Source: Fibrobacterota bacterium
GTDB taxonomy: Bacteria > Fibrobacterota > Fibrobacteria > UBA11236
Direction: 5' to 3'
NCBI GenBank assembly: GCA_028287505.1
Contig: JAQBPN010000003.1
Coordinates: forward strand, 62,001 to 126,000
Length of the DNA stretch: 64,000 bases
Shown piece after piece: positions 25,973 to 34,627 of the stretch. The translations under genes and the position numbers were made by a program. The notes under the pieces are model-generated. The model was not told the origin of the DNA. It saw only the letters and a list, made by a program, of their open reading frames with translations, and ran no database searches. Every line of letters starts with the position of its first letter. The stretch's first letter is position 1.

Positions 25973-26830
25973 ATGGACCGTTCCGCATTCGCCGCCAGCA
26001 ATAACATGGATGTTACCTCCCTTTCCGCTTATCTCAGGGAGATAGGCGGGAACCGCATCCTGACCAGGGAAGAAGAACGTCTGTTGTTCGATCGCATGGC
26101 CAGGGGGGACAAGTCCGCCAACAATGAATTGATCACCGCCAATCTGAAATTCGTCGTATCCGTATGCCGCCAATTCCAGAACCAGGGGTTGCCCATGACG
26201 GATCTGATCAGCGAAGGCAATCTGGGCCTCATCCGCGCGGCGCAGCGCTTCGATGGCGCCCACTCCTGCCGGTTCATAAGCTATGCGGTTTGGTGGATCC
26301 GCCAGCGCATCATGCGGGCCCTGGCGGAACAGTCCCGGTTCCTGACCATACCGGTGGCGAAGGCGGCCAACCTGCGCAGGATCGCGGCGGCGGAAAAAGT
26401 GATTTCCCAGCGCAAGTCCCGGCCCGCCACTTCGGACGAGCTGGCGGAATTCCTTTCACTGCGCGAGAAGGAGGTATTGGATCTGCTGCAGATAGGCCAG
26501 TATTCGCTGGCCTTGCACGAGCCTTTCCTGGCCGATGGGGAAGACTCCCTGGGGGATTCCCTCGAGGACGGCGCGGGCGAAAGCCCGGAGCAGGGCGCGC
26601 TGCGGGACAGCCTGCGGCAGGAAGTCTGGGGCGCCTTGGAAGGCCTCAGGGAGGTGGAACGGGAAGTGGTCCGCCTTCATTTCGGACTGGGTTCGGCGAA
26701 AGCCATGAACCTGGGGGAGATCAGCATGATCCTTGGCCTCACGCGGGCCAAGGTGAGGAAGATCCGCGACGATGCCATGAACCGTTTGCGGCATCCCGTC
26801 CGCCGGATCCGCATCCGCGATTTGATTTAA
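25973..26830 (+). CDS. RNA polymerase sigma-70 factor, group 1/2 type
   Basis: 285 residues. Region 1.2 (SLSAYLREIGGNRILTREEERLLFDRMARGD) is followed by region 2 (NLKFVVSVCRQFQNQGLPMTDLISEGNLGLIRAAQRFD; SYAVWWIRQRIMRAL), region 3 (RFLTIPVAKAANLRRI) and region 4 with the -35 recognition helix (LGEISMILGLTRAKVRKIRDDAMNRLR). It lacks the long N-terminal region of a full primary sigma, so it is either a short primary-like factor or an RpoS-like alternative one. AAAGGGG precedes ATG 25973; an in-frame ATG at 25916 has worse spacing. A receiver-only protein gene follows nine bases later. Confidence 0.87.
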   Translation: MDRSAFAASNNMDVTSLSAYLREIGGNRILTREEERLLFDRMARGDKSANNELITANLKFVVSVCRQFQNQGLPMTDLISEGNLGLIRAAQRFDGAHSCRFISYAVWWIRQRIMRALAEQSRFLTIPVAKAANLRRIAAAEKVISQRKSRPATSDELAEFLSLREKEVLDLLQIGQYSLALHEPFLADGEDSLGDSLEDGAGESPEQGALRDSLRQEVWGALEGLREVEREVVRLHFGLGSAKAMNLGEISMILGLTRAKVRKIRDDAMNRLRHPVRRIRIRDLI

Positions 26831-26839
26831 GGGGTTAAA

Positions 26840-27232
26840 ATGAACGATAAGAAGACGATTCTGATAGTGGATGACAACGACGAGATTGTCGAGTTGGTGA
26901 AGTGCATGTTGGCGATGGAAGGCTACGAGACCATCGATGGGTGCAGCGGCGAGGACGCCCTATACCTCAACGAACGGTATCCTTTCGCCATCAACCTGCT
27001 GCTCACGGACATCCGCATGAGCCCGAACATGAACGGCTGCGATCTGGCCCAGGCCATGCGCATCATCCGCCCGGGCATCAAGGTGATTTACATGTCCGCC
27101 TTCACCGACGATGATCGCGTGAGCGATGAGGTTTCCTCGGGGCAAGCCCATTTCCTCAGGAAACCGTTTTCCAAAAAGGAACTGCTCCGTACCGTGGACA
27201 ACCTTTTGGAAGCGCCCGCCAACCACTATTGA
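26840..27232 (+). CDS. Single-domain response regulator (receiver only)
   Basis: 130 residues forming one receiver domain: acidic pair in VDDND (11-14), phospho-acceptor D57 in LLLTDIRMSP, the switch Ser in YMSAF, and the conserved Lys in FLRKPFS. No output domain. It could work by protein contact, for example in a phosphorelay. It lies 9 bases after the sigma factor gene, so the two are probably co-transcribed and the pair may act together (inference). Confidence 0.88.
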   Translation: MNDKKTILIVDDNDEIVELVKCMLAMEGYETIDGCSGEDALYLNERYPFAINLLLTDIRMSPNMNGCDLAQAMRIIRPGIKVIYMSAFTDDDRVSDEVSSGQAHFLRKPFSKKELLRTVDNLLEAPANHY

Positions 27233-27284
27233 CACGGTCCGCGGAATCGGCGGTTTTCGCTTTCTTCCGGAGGCGAATATTCGT

Positions 27285-27290
27285 TAAATT
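27285..27290 (+). promoter_or_regulatory. Candidate -10 for a leaderless kbl transcript
   Basis: TAAATT ends six bases before the kbl ATG, placing the expected transcription start on the start codon. There is no ribosome site at normal spacing (the nearest GGAGG is over 20 bases away). The -35 is weak. Confidence 0.35.
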
Positions 27291-27296
27291 GATTGC

Positions 27297-28493
27297 ATGG
27301 ACAAGTCCACGGAACTGATTGAGGATCTGGCCCGTCGCCTGGCGGATTTGCGCCGGGACGGCCTCTACAAAGAAGAACGGATTCTGGTTTCCCCCCAGGG
27401 AGCGGAAGTCGCCCTGGACTCCGGCGAACGCGTCCTCAACCTTTGCGCCAACAATTACCTGGGCCTTGGCGGCCATCCGGCCCTGGCGGAAGCGGGCAAG
27501 CGCGCCCTGGACCAATGGGGCTTCGGCCTGGCGTCGGTCCGCTTCATTTGCGGCACCCAGGAAATCCACAAGCGATTGGAATCCCGCCTGGCCGGTTTCC
27601 TGGGAACGGAAGACGCGATCCTCTTTTCCTCCTGCTTCGACGCCAATGGCGGCGTGTTCGAGGCCCTGCTTGGGGAGGAAGACGCCGTCATCAGCGACGA
27701 GCTCAACCATGCCAGCATCATCGACGGCATCCGCTTGTGCAAAGCGCGCCGCCTGCGCTACCGCAACAACGACATGGCCGAACTGGAATCCCGCCTCCGC
27801 GAGGCCGCCGATGCGCGCTTCCGCCTCATCGTCACGGACGGGGTCTTCTCCATGGACGGGATCGTCGCCGACCTTAAAGGGATCTGCGCCTTGGCCGGAC
27901 GCTATGGCGCCCTGGTGATGGTGGACGATTCGCACGCGGTGGGCGTGCTGGGGGCCCGCGGCCGCGGCACTCCCGAACATTGCGGGGTGGAGGGCAAGAT
28001 CGACATCCTCACCGGCACCCTGGGCAAGGCCCTGGGCGGAGCCTCGGGAGGGTACGTTGCGGCGCGGAGGGAAATCGTGGCGTGGCTGCGGCAGCGAGCC
28101 CGGCCCTATCTTTTTTCAAACACCCTGGCGCCCTCCGTCACGGCCGCGTCCCTGACCGCCCTGGATCTCGTCGAGGCGGGCTCGGATTTGCGGGAACGCC
28201 TGCGGGAAAACGCCGCGCATTTCCGCGCGGGGCTGCTGGCCGCGGGTTTCACGCTCACTCCGGGCGATCATCCCATCATTCCCGTCCTGATCGGGGACGC
28301 CTCGCAGGCCAAGCGCATGGCGGAGCGGCTGCTGGCCGAAGGCGTATACGCCGTGGCGTTCTCCTTTCCCGTGGTGCCCCAGGGCAAGGCGCGCATCCGC
28401 GTCCAGATGTCCGCCGCGCATTCAAGGGATCAGTTGGACAAGGCTTTGGACGGATTCCGCAAAGCGGGCAGGGACACGGGGGTCATTCCATGA
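27297..28493 (+). CDS. kbl: Glycine C-acetyltransferase (2-amino-3-ketobutyrate CoA ligase)
   Basis: 398 residues, the standard length. PLP-dependent alpha-oxoamine synthase: [15 protein letters not shown] near the start, [40 protein letters not shown], and the PLP lysine in [14 protein letters not shown] (~residue 244). It splits 2-amino-3-oxobutyrate plus CoA into glycine and acetyl-CoA, the second step of threonine breakdown. The stop overlaps the ATG of the dehydrogenase that makes its substrate (ATGA), so the two are translationally coupled. Confidence 0.95.
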   Translation: MDKSTELIEDLARRLADLRRDGLYKEERILVSPQGAEVALDSGERVLNLCANNYLGLGGHPALAEAGKRALDQWGFGLASVRFICGTQEIHKRLESRLAGFLGTEDAILFSSCFDANGGVFEALLGEEDAVISDELNHASIIDGIRLCKARRLRYRNNDMAELESRLREAADARFRLIVTDGVFSMDGIVADLKGICALAGRYGALVMVDDSHAVGVLGARGRGTPEHCGVEGKIDILTGTLGKALGGASGGYVAARREIVAWLRQRARPYLFSNTLAPSVTAASLTALDLVEAGSDLRERLRENAAHFRAGLLAAGFTLTPGDHPIIPVLIGDASQAKRMAERLLAEGVYAVAFSFPVVPQGKARIRVQMSAAHSRDQLDKALDGFRKAGRDTGVIP

Positions 28494-29515
28494 AGGCATT
28501 GGGCAAGGCGGAACGGGGACCCGGAATAACGATGCTGGATTGGCCGGAACCGGAATGCGGTCCCAACGACGTGATCATCCGCATTCGCCGGGCCGCCATC
28601 TGCGGCACCGATCTGCATATCCGCCAATGGGACGAATGGGCCGCCAAGACCATCCCAGTCCCCATGCCGGTAGGCCACGAGTTCTTCGGCACGGTGGAAA
28701 CCATCGGCCGCGAAGTGAGGGGCGTAAGGGTGGGGGAGCGGGTTTCCGGAGAAGGCCATATCACCTGCGGCCATTGCCGCAATTGCCGCGCGGGCCGGCG
28801 CCATCTCTGCCGCAACACCCAGGGCGTGGGGGTGAACCGCCCCGGCGCCTTCTCCGAGTTCCTGTCGCTTCCCGCCACCAACGTCTTTCCCGTCCCGGAC
28901 GGCATTCCGGACGAAATCGCCTGCATCCTGGATCCGCTCGGCAACGCCGTGCACACGGCCCTTTCCTTCGACCTGGCGGGCGAAGACGTTTTGATTACCG
29001 GCGCCGGCCCCATCGGCCTGATGGCGGCCGCGGTGGCCAGGCACGTGGGCGCCCGTAACGTCGTGGTTACCGATGTCAATCCCTACCGCCTGGAGCTGGC
29101 GGCCCGGATGGGAGCCCATGCGGTGCCGGCGGATCCCGGCGCCTTGGACAAAGCCATGGCGGAATTGGGCATGGTGGAGGGTTTCGACGTGGGGTTGGAG
29201 ATGTCCGGCAACGGCAAGGCATTCCAGGACATGATCGGACACATGAACCATGGAGGAAAGATCGCCATGCTGGGCATACTCCCGGAAAACGTGGCCATCG
29301 ATTGGGGAAAGGTGATTTTCAAAGGCCTGGTCCTCAAGGGCATCTACGGCCGCGAGATGTTCGAGACCTGGTACAAGATGACGGCGATGCTGACCTCCGG
29401 CCTGGACGTAACACCCGTGATAACCCACCGGTTTCCCCTCGCCGAGTTCGAAAAAGCCTTCGCCGTGGCCGGTTCCGGACAGGCCGGAAAAGTGATTTTG
29501 TCCTGGGAGCCGTAA
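28490..29515 (+). CDS. tdh: L-threonine 3-dehydrogenase, zinc-dependent
   Basis: 341 residues, the Tdh length. Medium-chain dehydrogenase with catalytic zinc ligands in [10 protein letters not shown] and PVGHEFFG, the structural zinc loop [17 protein letters not shown], a nucleotide motif [14 protein letters not shown], and the Tdh-typical [20 protein letters not shown] and [12 protein letters not shown]. It oxidises threonine to 2-amino-3-oxobutyrate using NAD. The start ATG lies in the kbl stop. Confidence 0.95.
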   Translation: MKALGKAERGPGITMLDWPEPECGPNDVIIRIRRAAICGTDLHIRQWDEWAAKTIPVPMPVGHEFFGTVETIGREVRGVRVGERVSGEGHITCGHCRNCRAGRRHLCRNTQGVGVNRPGAFSEFLSLPATNVFPVPDGIPDEIACILDPLGNAVHTALSFDLAGEDVLITGAGPIGLMAAAVARHVGARNVVVTDVNPYRLELAARMGAHAVPADPGALDKAMAELGMVEGFDVGLEMSGNGKAFQDMIGHMNHGGKIAMLGILPENVAIDWGKVIFKGLVLKGIYGREMFETWYKMTAMLTSGLDVTPVITHRFPLAEFEKAFAVAGSGQAGKVILSWEP

Positions 29516-29758
29516 CCAATCCCCCCGCTTTTTTAGTCCGGGTAACGGAATTCTTTCCCAGAATTTCAGATAACCAGCCCAAATATCCCCAAAAAGAAAC
29601 GTCGACAGTACTAATATTTTCTGGACGCGCTATTGGGGCCCGCCAATCTCGAAAAAACTCGTTAAATTGGGAAACAGCACCTTTGAAAAGAGGGTGAACC
29701 GGTTTTCCGCAGAGGGGTTTGCGTAGGCCGGTCCGAGGAGGGGAGAAAGGTAGTCGGG

Positions 29759-30739
29759 GTGCAAGACCTATCGACTCAGTTTAAAACCGCAAACCCTATT
29801 AGAGAATGGAAACTACCCAACCAACCTGAACATGGCGCAACATCGCCGGGGGCATCGCCAAATGGCGAGGCGTCCGCGGTAATATCCATCGCCACCGGTT
29901 TCGCGATCCCCAAGGGACCGGTCTTCGCCGATCCCGCGCTTCCGGCGCATGAGGGCGATCCGCGCGCGGCCGAAGAAGGGCGCGGCAAACTAGGACCCCA
30001 TCTCAAGGTATTGCTGCGGATGGTCGAGGATCAGCCCCGGGCCAAGATCAAGGATTTCTACCTGACCCTCAAGGATCGGGGGTATTACGGAAGTTACGAT
30101 CTGGTCAAGAAGAAGATCCACGCTTTCCGGCGCGAGCTGGGCCGCCAGGCAGGGTCGACCTTCCTGTCGGTGGAAAGCCCGCACACCCAGGTGGAAATGG
30201 CCAAACTGGTCCTCAAGGGATCCGGCCGGGAAATCAAAGCCCATCTTTTCACCATGGTGCTGGGCCATTCGGGCCGCTTCTACGCGGAACTGATCGAAGG
30301 CAGCGACATGGGGAGCTTCCTGCAATGCCATCAGAATGCATTCGATTTCCTGGGCGGCGTTCCGGCCGGGGTCTTCTACGATCCCCAGGAAAGCCCCACC
30401 ATGCGCCGTTTGGTGGGGGGGGTTCCCTTCCATCTTCCCGTAGTGGACTGCGGCCACCATTATGGCTATTCGGCCCTGCCCACCCCCGCTTTCGCGCCCT
30501 GGATGAAGGGACGCCTGAAGCGTCCCGGCAAGGTTCTCAAGAAACTCTTTTTCCCCGGTTACGAGTTTACCTCCCTGGAGAAGGCCAACGCGGACATGCT
30601 GGAATGGATGGCCGCGCAAGGACGGCAGAATCAGATCCGCGATCGCAAGGAAAAGACCGTGAAGGAGAAGCTGGCGATAATCCCCCCCATCGGCTTCAAT
30701 TTCCGCGGAAGGCGTCAGTTTTTACGGCTACGGGCCTGA
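29759..30739 (+). CDS. IS21 transposase (IstA)-like protein with degenerate catalytic site
   Basis: 326 residues, GTG start with AAAGG upstream. The middle has an IstA-like helix-turn-helix (IKDFYLTLKDRGYYGSYDLVKKKIHAFR). An RNase H-like core follows: HLFTMVLGHSGRFYAELIEG, FLQCHQNAFDFLGGVPAGVFYD, HYGYSALPTPAFAPWMKGR and the FFPGYEFTSLEKANADMLEW tail of IS21 proteins. Key changes: the first Asp of the DDE triad (VDFG in IstA) reads QVEMA; the second is kept (FYDPQ); the third, normally in KGKVER, reads KGRLKRP without Glu. There is no istB partner and no terminal inverted repeats that I can see. It may be a domesticated DNA-binding protein or a decaying copy; the intact frame, ribosome site and downstream hairpin favour expression. 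Confidence 0.7.
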   Translation: MQDLSTQFKTANPIREWKLPNQPEHGATSPGASPNGEASAVISIATGFAIPKGPVFADPALPAHEGDPRAAEEGRGKLGPHLKVLLRMVEDQPRAKIKDFYLTLKDRGYYGSYDLVKKKIHAFRRELGRQAGSTFLSVESPHTQVEMAKLVLKGSGREIKAHLFTMVLGHSGRFYAELIEGSDMGSFLQCHQNAFDFLGGVPAGVFYDPQESPTMRRLVGGVPFHLPVVDCGHHYGYSALPTPAFAPWMKGRLKRPGKVLKKLFFPGYEFTSLEKANADMLEWMAAQGRQNQIRDRKEKTVKEKLAIIPPIGFNFRGRRQFLRLRA

Positions 30740-30748
30740 TAGGTTGAA

Positions 30749-30777
30749 ACTCCGGCTACCTCCGAAGTAGCCGGAGT
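30749..30777 (+). terminator. Perfect 11-bp inverted repeat after the IS21-like gene
   Basis: ACTCCGGCTAC and GTAGCCGGAGT enclose a 7-base loop, starting about ten bases past the stop. No T-run follows, so this is a hairpin of terminator type but uncertain mechanism. Confidence 0.55.
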
Positions 30778-30882
30778 CCACTGCGGCGCCGCTTTTTGAC
30801 GCTCTAATTAATTGATTTGCAAGGATTTGCATCGCCCCGGCTTGGAGCGGACTGCAAACGATATTACTTTCCGGATTCCTGC

Positions 30883-30910
30883 TTGACAGGCGCGTGAAGT
30901 TCCTTAGATT
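30883..30910 (+). promoter_or_regulatory. Sigma-70 promoter for the small gene at 30964
   Basis: A perfect TTGACA at 30883-30888, 16 bases, then TAGATT at 30905-30910. The AT-rich stretch after it leads to the GGAG ribosome site of the small gene. Confidence 0.6.
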
Positions 30911-30963
30911 AACAATCAATATAGGGCTATGAACGCCCCCTAGGTATTTACGATGGAGCCACT

Positions 30964-31164
30964 TTGAAGAACACCGAACACCTGGCCGGCCTTGAGGAGT
31001 CCCTGATGGACCTCCACCTTTCCGTAAACAAGTTGATCAAGGTGATCCAGGAAAACGCCAGTTCCCTGGAAAGAGGCGGGGAGGTGCTCAACAAGCTTCC
31101 CTTGCTCGATTTCTACAACGACGATCTGCTTCGCAATATCGGGAACATGCGCAACCAGGATTGA
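30964..31164 (+). CDS. Small helical protein of unknown function
   Basis: 66 residues, charged and heptad-like (HLAGLEESLMDLHLSVNKLIKV; LERGGEVLNKL), probably one or two amphipathic helices able to form a coiled coil. It starts with TTG, with GGAG five bases upstream; the only nearby ATG in the leader (30953) runs into a stop after four codons. A strong promoter precedes it. I recognise no family. Confidence 0.55.
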   Translation: MKNTEHLAGLEESLMDLHLSVNKLIKVIQENASSLERGGEVLNKLPLLDFYNDDLLRNIGNMRNQD

Positions 31165-31199
31165 CATCCGGCACCCGGATCGGGCCGGACCTCTCTCTC

Positions 31200-32501
31200 T
31201 CAGGTATTGACCAAAGAGGGAAGGGTCAGGCGGACCTTCTGCATTTTCTGCCCGTCCATTTCCATCACTTCGCAGCTATAATCCTTGAAGCGGATCACGT
31301 CTCCCTTTTCGGGTACTTTTCCATGTATGAAAAGGATAAAGCCGCCGAAAGTGTCGATCTGGATGTCCGGATCCTCCGGCTTCAGGGAGAGGCCCAATTC
31401 CCCGTTCAGATCCGATAGCGACACTATTGGATCCACCAGGTAGATGCCGTCCTCGATCTTGCGGATCTTCAGGGTTTCCGTCTCGTCTTCGTCGTGGATC
31501 TCGCCGACGATTTCCTCCAGGATGTCCTCCAGGGTGATGAGTCCGGCGGTGCCGCCGTACTCGTCCACCACGATGGCCATATGGATATGCTTGAGGCGGA
31601 ACTCCCGCATCAGCTCCCCGATCTTCTTGGTGCGCGGCACGAAGTAAGCCTCCCGCAGCAGGCCCTGAAGCTTGAATCCCGGTCCGCGGATTTCGTCCCG
31701 CATGCTCATCAGGTCCATGGTATGCAGGATGCCCTGGATATTGTCGATGGAGTCCTTGTAGACGGGAACGCGGCTGAACTTCTCGTCCGCGATCAGGTCC
31801 CGCACTTCGCGGAAGGAGGCGCCGATTTCCAGGGAGGCTATGTCCACGCGCGGCGTCATGACCTCTTTGACCTGGGTCTCCCGCAGGTCGAAGATGCTGC
31901 GGATCATTTCCTTCTCGTCATCCCTGAGGCCGCTCCGGTCCGGATTCTCGTCGTCCACCGGCGGCGACAGCTTGTAGAGATTGGTCTCTCCCAGGAAGCT
32001 CAGCTTGGGGTCGATTCCCAGCTTGCGCAAGGAGAGGTCATGGGCCTGGAAGAGCAGCTCCCCCAGTTTCCCCATGAAGAAGAAGCTGTAGAGTTTGTAG
32101 ACCCGCAGGGCCCATTTGCCCAGGGAGGGGGAGAAGGCCTGGGCCAGGATGGGGAACAGCCAATGGGACATGGCGAAGGAAAGCAGGATGGTGATGATCC
32201 CCAAGGTGGGGATGCCGGTTTCCGGGAACAGATGGGATAGGTAACGGGTGCCGGCGATGATGGCGGCGCCGTCGAGAATGAACCGGCCGACGCTGATGGA
32301 TTCGAAAAACCCGGGTTTTTCCCAAAGAATGGCCGACCGTTCCACCACGGCCTTGGTCTGGGCCGACTCTCCGTTGAGGGAATGCTCGGATTTCTGCCCG
32401 CGGAAAAAGCTGATGACCGTCTTGATCCCGCTGAGAACCCCGCTCAGGGCCGTGGCCAGGAAGAAGACTAGAAGGGATTGTAAGGGAGAGGTGGAGTCCA
32501 C
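31200..32501 (-). CDS. Hemolysin C / CorC-family membrane protein with CBS pair
   Basis: 433 residues. An N-terminal membrane region (LLVFFLATALSGVLSGI; AAIIAGTRYL; LGIITILLSFAMSHWLFPILA) precedes two CBS domains (VMTPRVDIASLE ... FSRVPVYKDSIDNIQGILHTMDLM; HMAIVVDEYGGTAGLITLEDILEEIVGEI) and a C-terminal CorC/HlyC transporter-associated domain ending YSCEVMEMDGQKMQKVRL. Family members take part in Mg/Co export or ion homeostasis. The membrane part is not a clean CNNM (DUF21) domain, so the transport role is less sure. It lies downstream of ybeY on the same strand, a pairing seen in many bacteria. Confidence 0.85.
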   Translation of the reverse strand: MDSTSPLQSLLVFFLATALSGVLSGIKTVISFFRGQKSEHSLNGESAQTKAVVERSAILWEKPGFFESISVGRFILDGAAIIAGTRYLSHLFPETGIPTLGIITILLSFAMSHWLFPILAQAFSPSLGKWALRVYKLYSFFFMGKLGELLFQAHDLSLRKLGIDPKLSFLGETNLYKLSPPVDDENPDRSGLRDDEKEMIRSIFDLRETQVKEVMTPRVDIASLEIGASFREVRDLIADEKFSRVPVYKDSIDNIQGILHTMDLMSMRDEIRGPGFKLQGLLREAYFVPRTKKIGELMREFRLKHIHMAIVVDEYGGTAGLITLEDILEEIVGEIHDEDETETLKIRKIEDGIYLVDPIVSLSDLNGELGLSLKPEDPDIQIDTFGGFILFIHGKVPEKGDVIRFKDYSCEVMEMDGQKMQKVRLTLPSLVNT

Positions 32502-32555
32502 TGTATAGCAGTTCGTTGGACCGGAAGGGCCCTACACGGTTAAATATAGTTCATT

Positions 32556-32978
32556 TCACGGGTCCAAATAATGATCTTCCCGGGAACGCATTAGTTTGCG
32601 ATCCCGGACATTCATATGGTCGAATCCCGCCAAATGCAATGCTCCATGGACCACTAATCGCCTCAATTCATCGTAAAACGGATTTTTCCAGCGAGGGGCC
32701 TGTTTTTGGGCCTTGAGAGTGGCGATGTAAATTTCGCCGAAAACGTCCTCGTCGTCATAGATGAAGGAAAGAACGTCCGTGACCTTGTCCAGTTTGCGGA
32801 AACGGCGGTTCAAATCGCGGATGTAGGCATTTTCGCAGAAGACCAGGTTTACCACCCGCTCACCCGCTTTGGCCGCCTTGGGCAATTCGGCGCGCAGGAC
32901 CTTTTGGGCCAGGCGCGCCAAATCCTTCGGCTTGGGAACGGGAAGGGGGCCTGCGTCGGCCCACTCGACTTTCAGCAA
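32556..32978 (-). CDS. ybeY: rRNA maturation endoribonuclease YbeY
   Basis: 140 residues. The zinc motif HGALHLAGFDH (H-G-x-L-H-L-x-G-x-D-H) is complete, preceded by LNRRFRKLDKVTDVLSFIYDD and a GEIYIA strand. YbeY processes the 16S rRNA 3' end and supports ribosome quality control. It starts with TTG, preceded by GGAGAGGAT, six bases after the stop of the upstream gene. corC-like and ybeY are commonly linked, which supports the call. Confidence 0.93.
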   Translation of the reverse strand: MLKVEWADAGPLPVPKPKDLARLAQKVLRAELPKAAKAGERVVNLVFCENAYIRDLNRRFRKLDKVTDVLSFIYDDEDVFGEIYIATLKAQKQAPRWKNPFYDELRRLVVHGALHLAGFDHMNVRDRKLMRSREDHYLDP

Positions 32979-32984
32979 CCGGGC

Positions 32985-33308
32985 CTAATCCTCTCCGCCG
33001 GCATCGGCTTCGCCGCCGGCTTCGTTTTCGGTCCATTTGGTCAGCACGTCCAGGACCTTTTTCGCTTGGGCGATGGAGGAAATGTTGAACTTGCTCTTCT
33101 GCTTGTACTCCCCGCTCTGCTTTTGGTAGCGGCGGATGGAAATCTTGGTGGCCTTGAAGCTGTTGGTGGTCTTGTCCAGGTCCTGGTACTTGAACATGAT
33201 GGTCGTCCAGCCACCCTTGGTCAGGACCTCCTTGTCCAGTTCCTTTACGAGCAGAATGCCCTCTTCCTCGTAGCTGATGGTAATCTCTTCGACTGTGCTG
33301 GCGGCCAT
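32985..33308 (-). CDS. Conserved hypothetical protein before ybeY
   Basis: 107 residues, beginning MAASTVEEITISYEEEG after an AAAGGA site. Beta-rich, with VLTKGGWTTIMFKYQDLDK, KISIRRYQKQSGEYKQKSKFNI and a final amphipathic helix (AQAKKVLDVLTKWTENE), then an acidic Gly/Ala tail. The layout of four strands plus one helix with basic strands reminds me of PC4-like single-strand-nucleic-acid-binding folds, but this is only a resemblance. It is probably the first gene of the set with ybeY and the CorC-like gene. Confidence 0.6.
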   Translation of the reverse strand: MAASTVEEITISYEEEGILLVKELDKEVLTKGGWTTIMFKYQDLDKTTNSFKATKISIRRYQKQSGEYKQKSKFNISSIAQAKKVLDVLTKWTENEAGGEADAGGED

Positions 33309-33488
33309 AGGTCCTTTCTGCTCCGGCAATTCCGGGGAGGTTAATGATAGAAATAGACCCAAAGGGCTGAACCTGCCAAGGGGAGGAAACCCCGGTCAGC
33401 CCCGGATTGCCGCCAATATCGCCATTCAAGGTCCGCTTGTCCACTCCATCGGCATGGAGATGCGGTGTATTTTGGTAACTTTCCAGGC

Positions 33489-34613
33489 ATGTCCCCGAAT
33501 CCCGAAGTATCCGACGCGGGCCGAACCCCGGCCCTCTCCCTGCTGGAAAAAAAACTCGACCGCGGCGAGCGCCTCTCCGCCGAAGACGGTCTGTTCCTTT
33601 ACCGGGAAGCGCCGCTTCCCTGGCTGCAAAGCATGGCCCAGAAGGTGCGCCGCAATCTGCACGGGGAAGAAGCCTATTTCAACCGCAACATCCATTTCGA
33701 GCCGACCAACAAATGCGTTTACGCATGCAAGTTCTGCGCGTTCTATCGCGCCCCCAAGGCCACGGAGGCGGATGGCGCCTGGGATTATTCCTTCGAGGAT
33801 CTGCGCCGCAAGCTGGATGCCTATCCGGCCGGAACCCTGACGGAAATCCACGTGACCGGCGGCGTGCATCCCGATCGCGGGGTGGAGTACGGGGAGGCCC
33901 TGTGCGCTTTCATCAAATCCATCCGGCCCGAACTGCACGTCAAGGCCTTCACCGCCGTCGAGATCACGTTCTTCGCCAAAAAGAGCGGCGTCACTTTGTC
34001 GGAAGCCCTGGATCGCCTGAAGCGGGCCGGGCTGGATTCCCTGCCGGGCGGCGGCGCGGAGATTTTCGATCCGGAAGTCCGCAAGCGCATCGCGGGCGGC
34101 AAAGCCCCCGCCCACACGTGGCTGGAAGTGCACGAGGCGGCCCACCGCCTGGGCCTGCTTTCCAATGCCACCATGCTTTATGGTCATGTGGAGGAATACC
34201 GCCACCGCATCGATCATATGGAACGCCTGCGGGACCTTCAGGACCGCACCGGGGGCTTCAAGGCGTTCATCCCTCTGCGCTACCGCAACGAGTCCAACGC
34301 CCTGAGCCACATTCCCGAGGTGGCTCCCGAAGAGGATTTGCGCAATTACGCGGTGGCCCGTCTGTTCCTGGACAACATTCCGCATCTCAAGGCGTATTGG
34401 GTGATGCTGGGCCTGGACATGGCCGCGCGCGCGCTCGAATATGGAGTGGACGACTTGGACGGGACCGTGGACGATACTACGCGCATCTACTCCATGGCGG
34501 GCGGAATGGCGCATCCCCAGGTGACTTCCGCCGAGCTGGGCCGCATCATCCGCTCCAAGGGGCGCGTGCCGGTGGAGCGGGATTCCGAATACGAGAAACT
34601 GGGAGCGGTCTAG
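33489..34613 (+). CDS. mqnE: Aminodeoxyfutalosine synthase (radical SAM), menaquinone synthesis
   Basis: 374 residues, the MqnE length. The radical-SAM motif reads CVYACKFCAF, after the family-typical NIHFEPTNKC. Further MqnE marks: EIHVTGGVHPD, YVEALCAFIKSIRP-like helix, VEITFFAKKSG, GLDSLPGGGAEIF and FIPLRYRNESNALSH. It adds a SAM-derived adenosyl radical to 3-[(1-carboxyvinyl)oxy]benzoate in the futalosine route to menaquinone. ATG 33489 is the best start; an upstream GTG at 33465 is in frame. Other mqn genes are not in the window. Confidence 0.92.
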   Translation: MSPNPEVSDAGRTPALSLLEKKLDRGERLSAEDGLFLYREAPLPWLQSMAQKVRRNLHGEEAYFNRNIHFEPTNKCVYACKFCAFYRAPKATEADGAWDYSFEDLRRKLDAYPAGTLTEIHVTGGVHPDRGVEYGEALCAFIKSIRPELHVKAFTAVEITFFAKKSGVTLSEALDRLKRAGLDSLPGGGAEIFDPEVRKRIAGGKAPAHTWLEVHEAAHRLGLLSNATMLYGHVEEYRHRIDHMERLRDLQDRTGGFKAFIPLRYRNESNALSHIPEVAPEEDLRNYAVARLFLDNIPHLKAYWVMLGLDMAARALEYGVDDLDGTVDDTTRIYSMAGGMAHPQVTSAELGRIIRSKGRVPVERDSEYEKLGAV

Positions 34614-34627
34614 GTTTTACCAGCGCC

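Noticed and set aside
30749-30777. Terminal inverted repeat of an insertion sequence around the IS21-like gene
   Set aside because: Both arms of the repeat lie together downstream of the gene; no matching copy or target duplication exists upstream near 29.5-29.75 kb.
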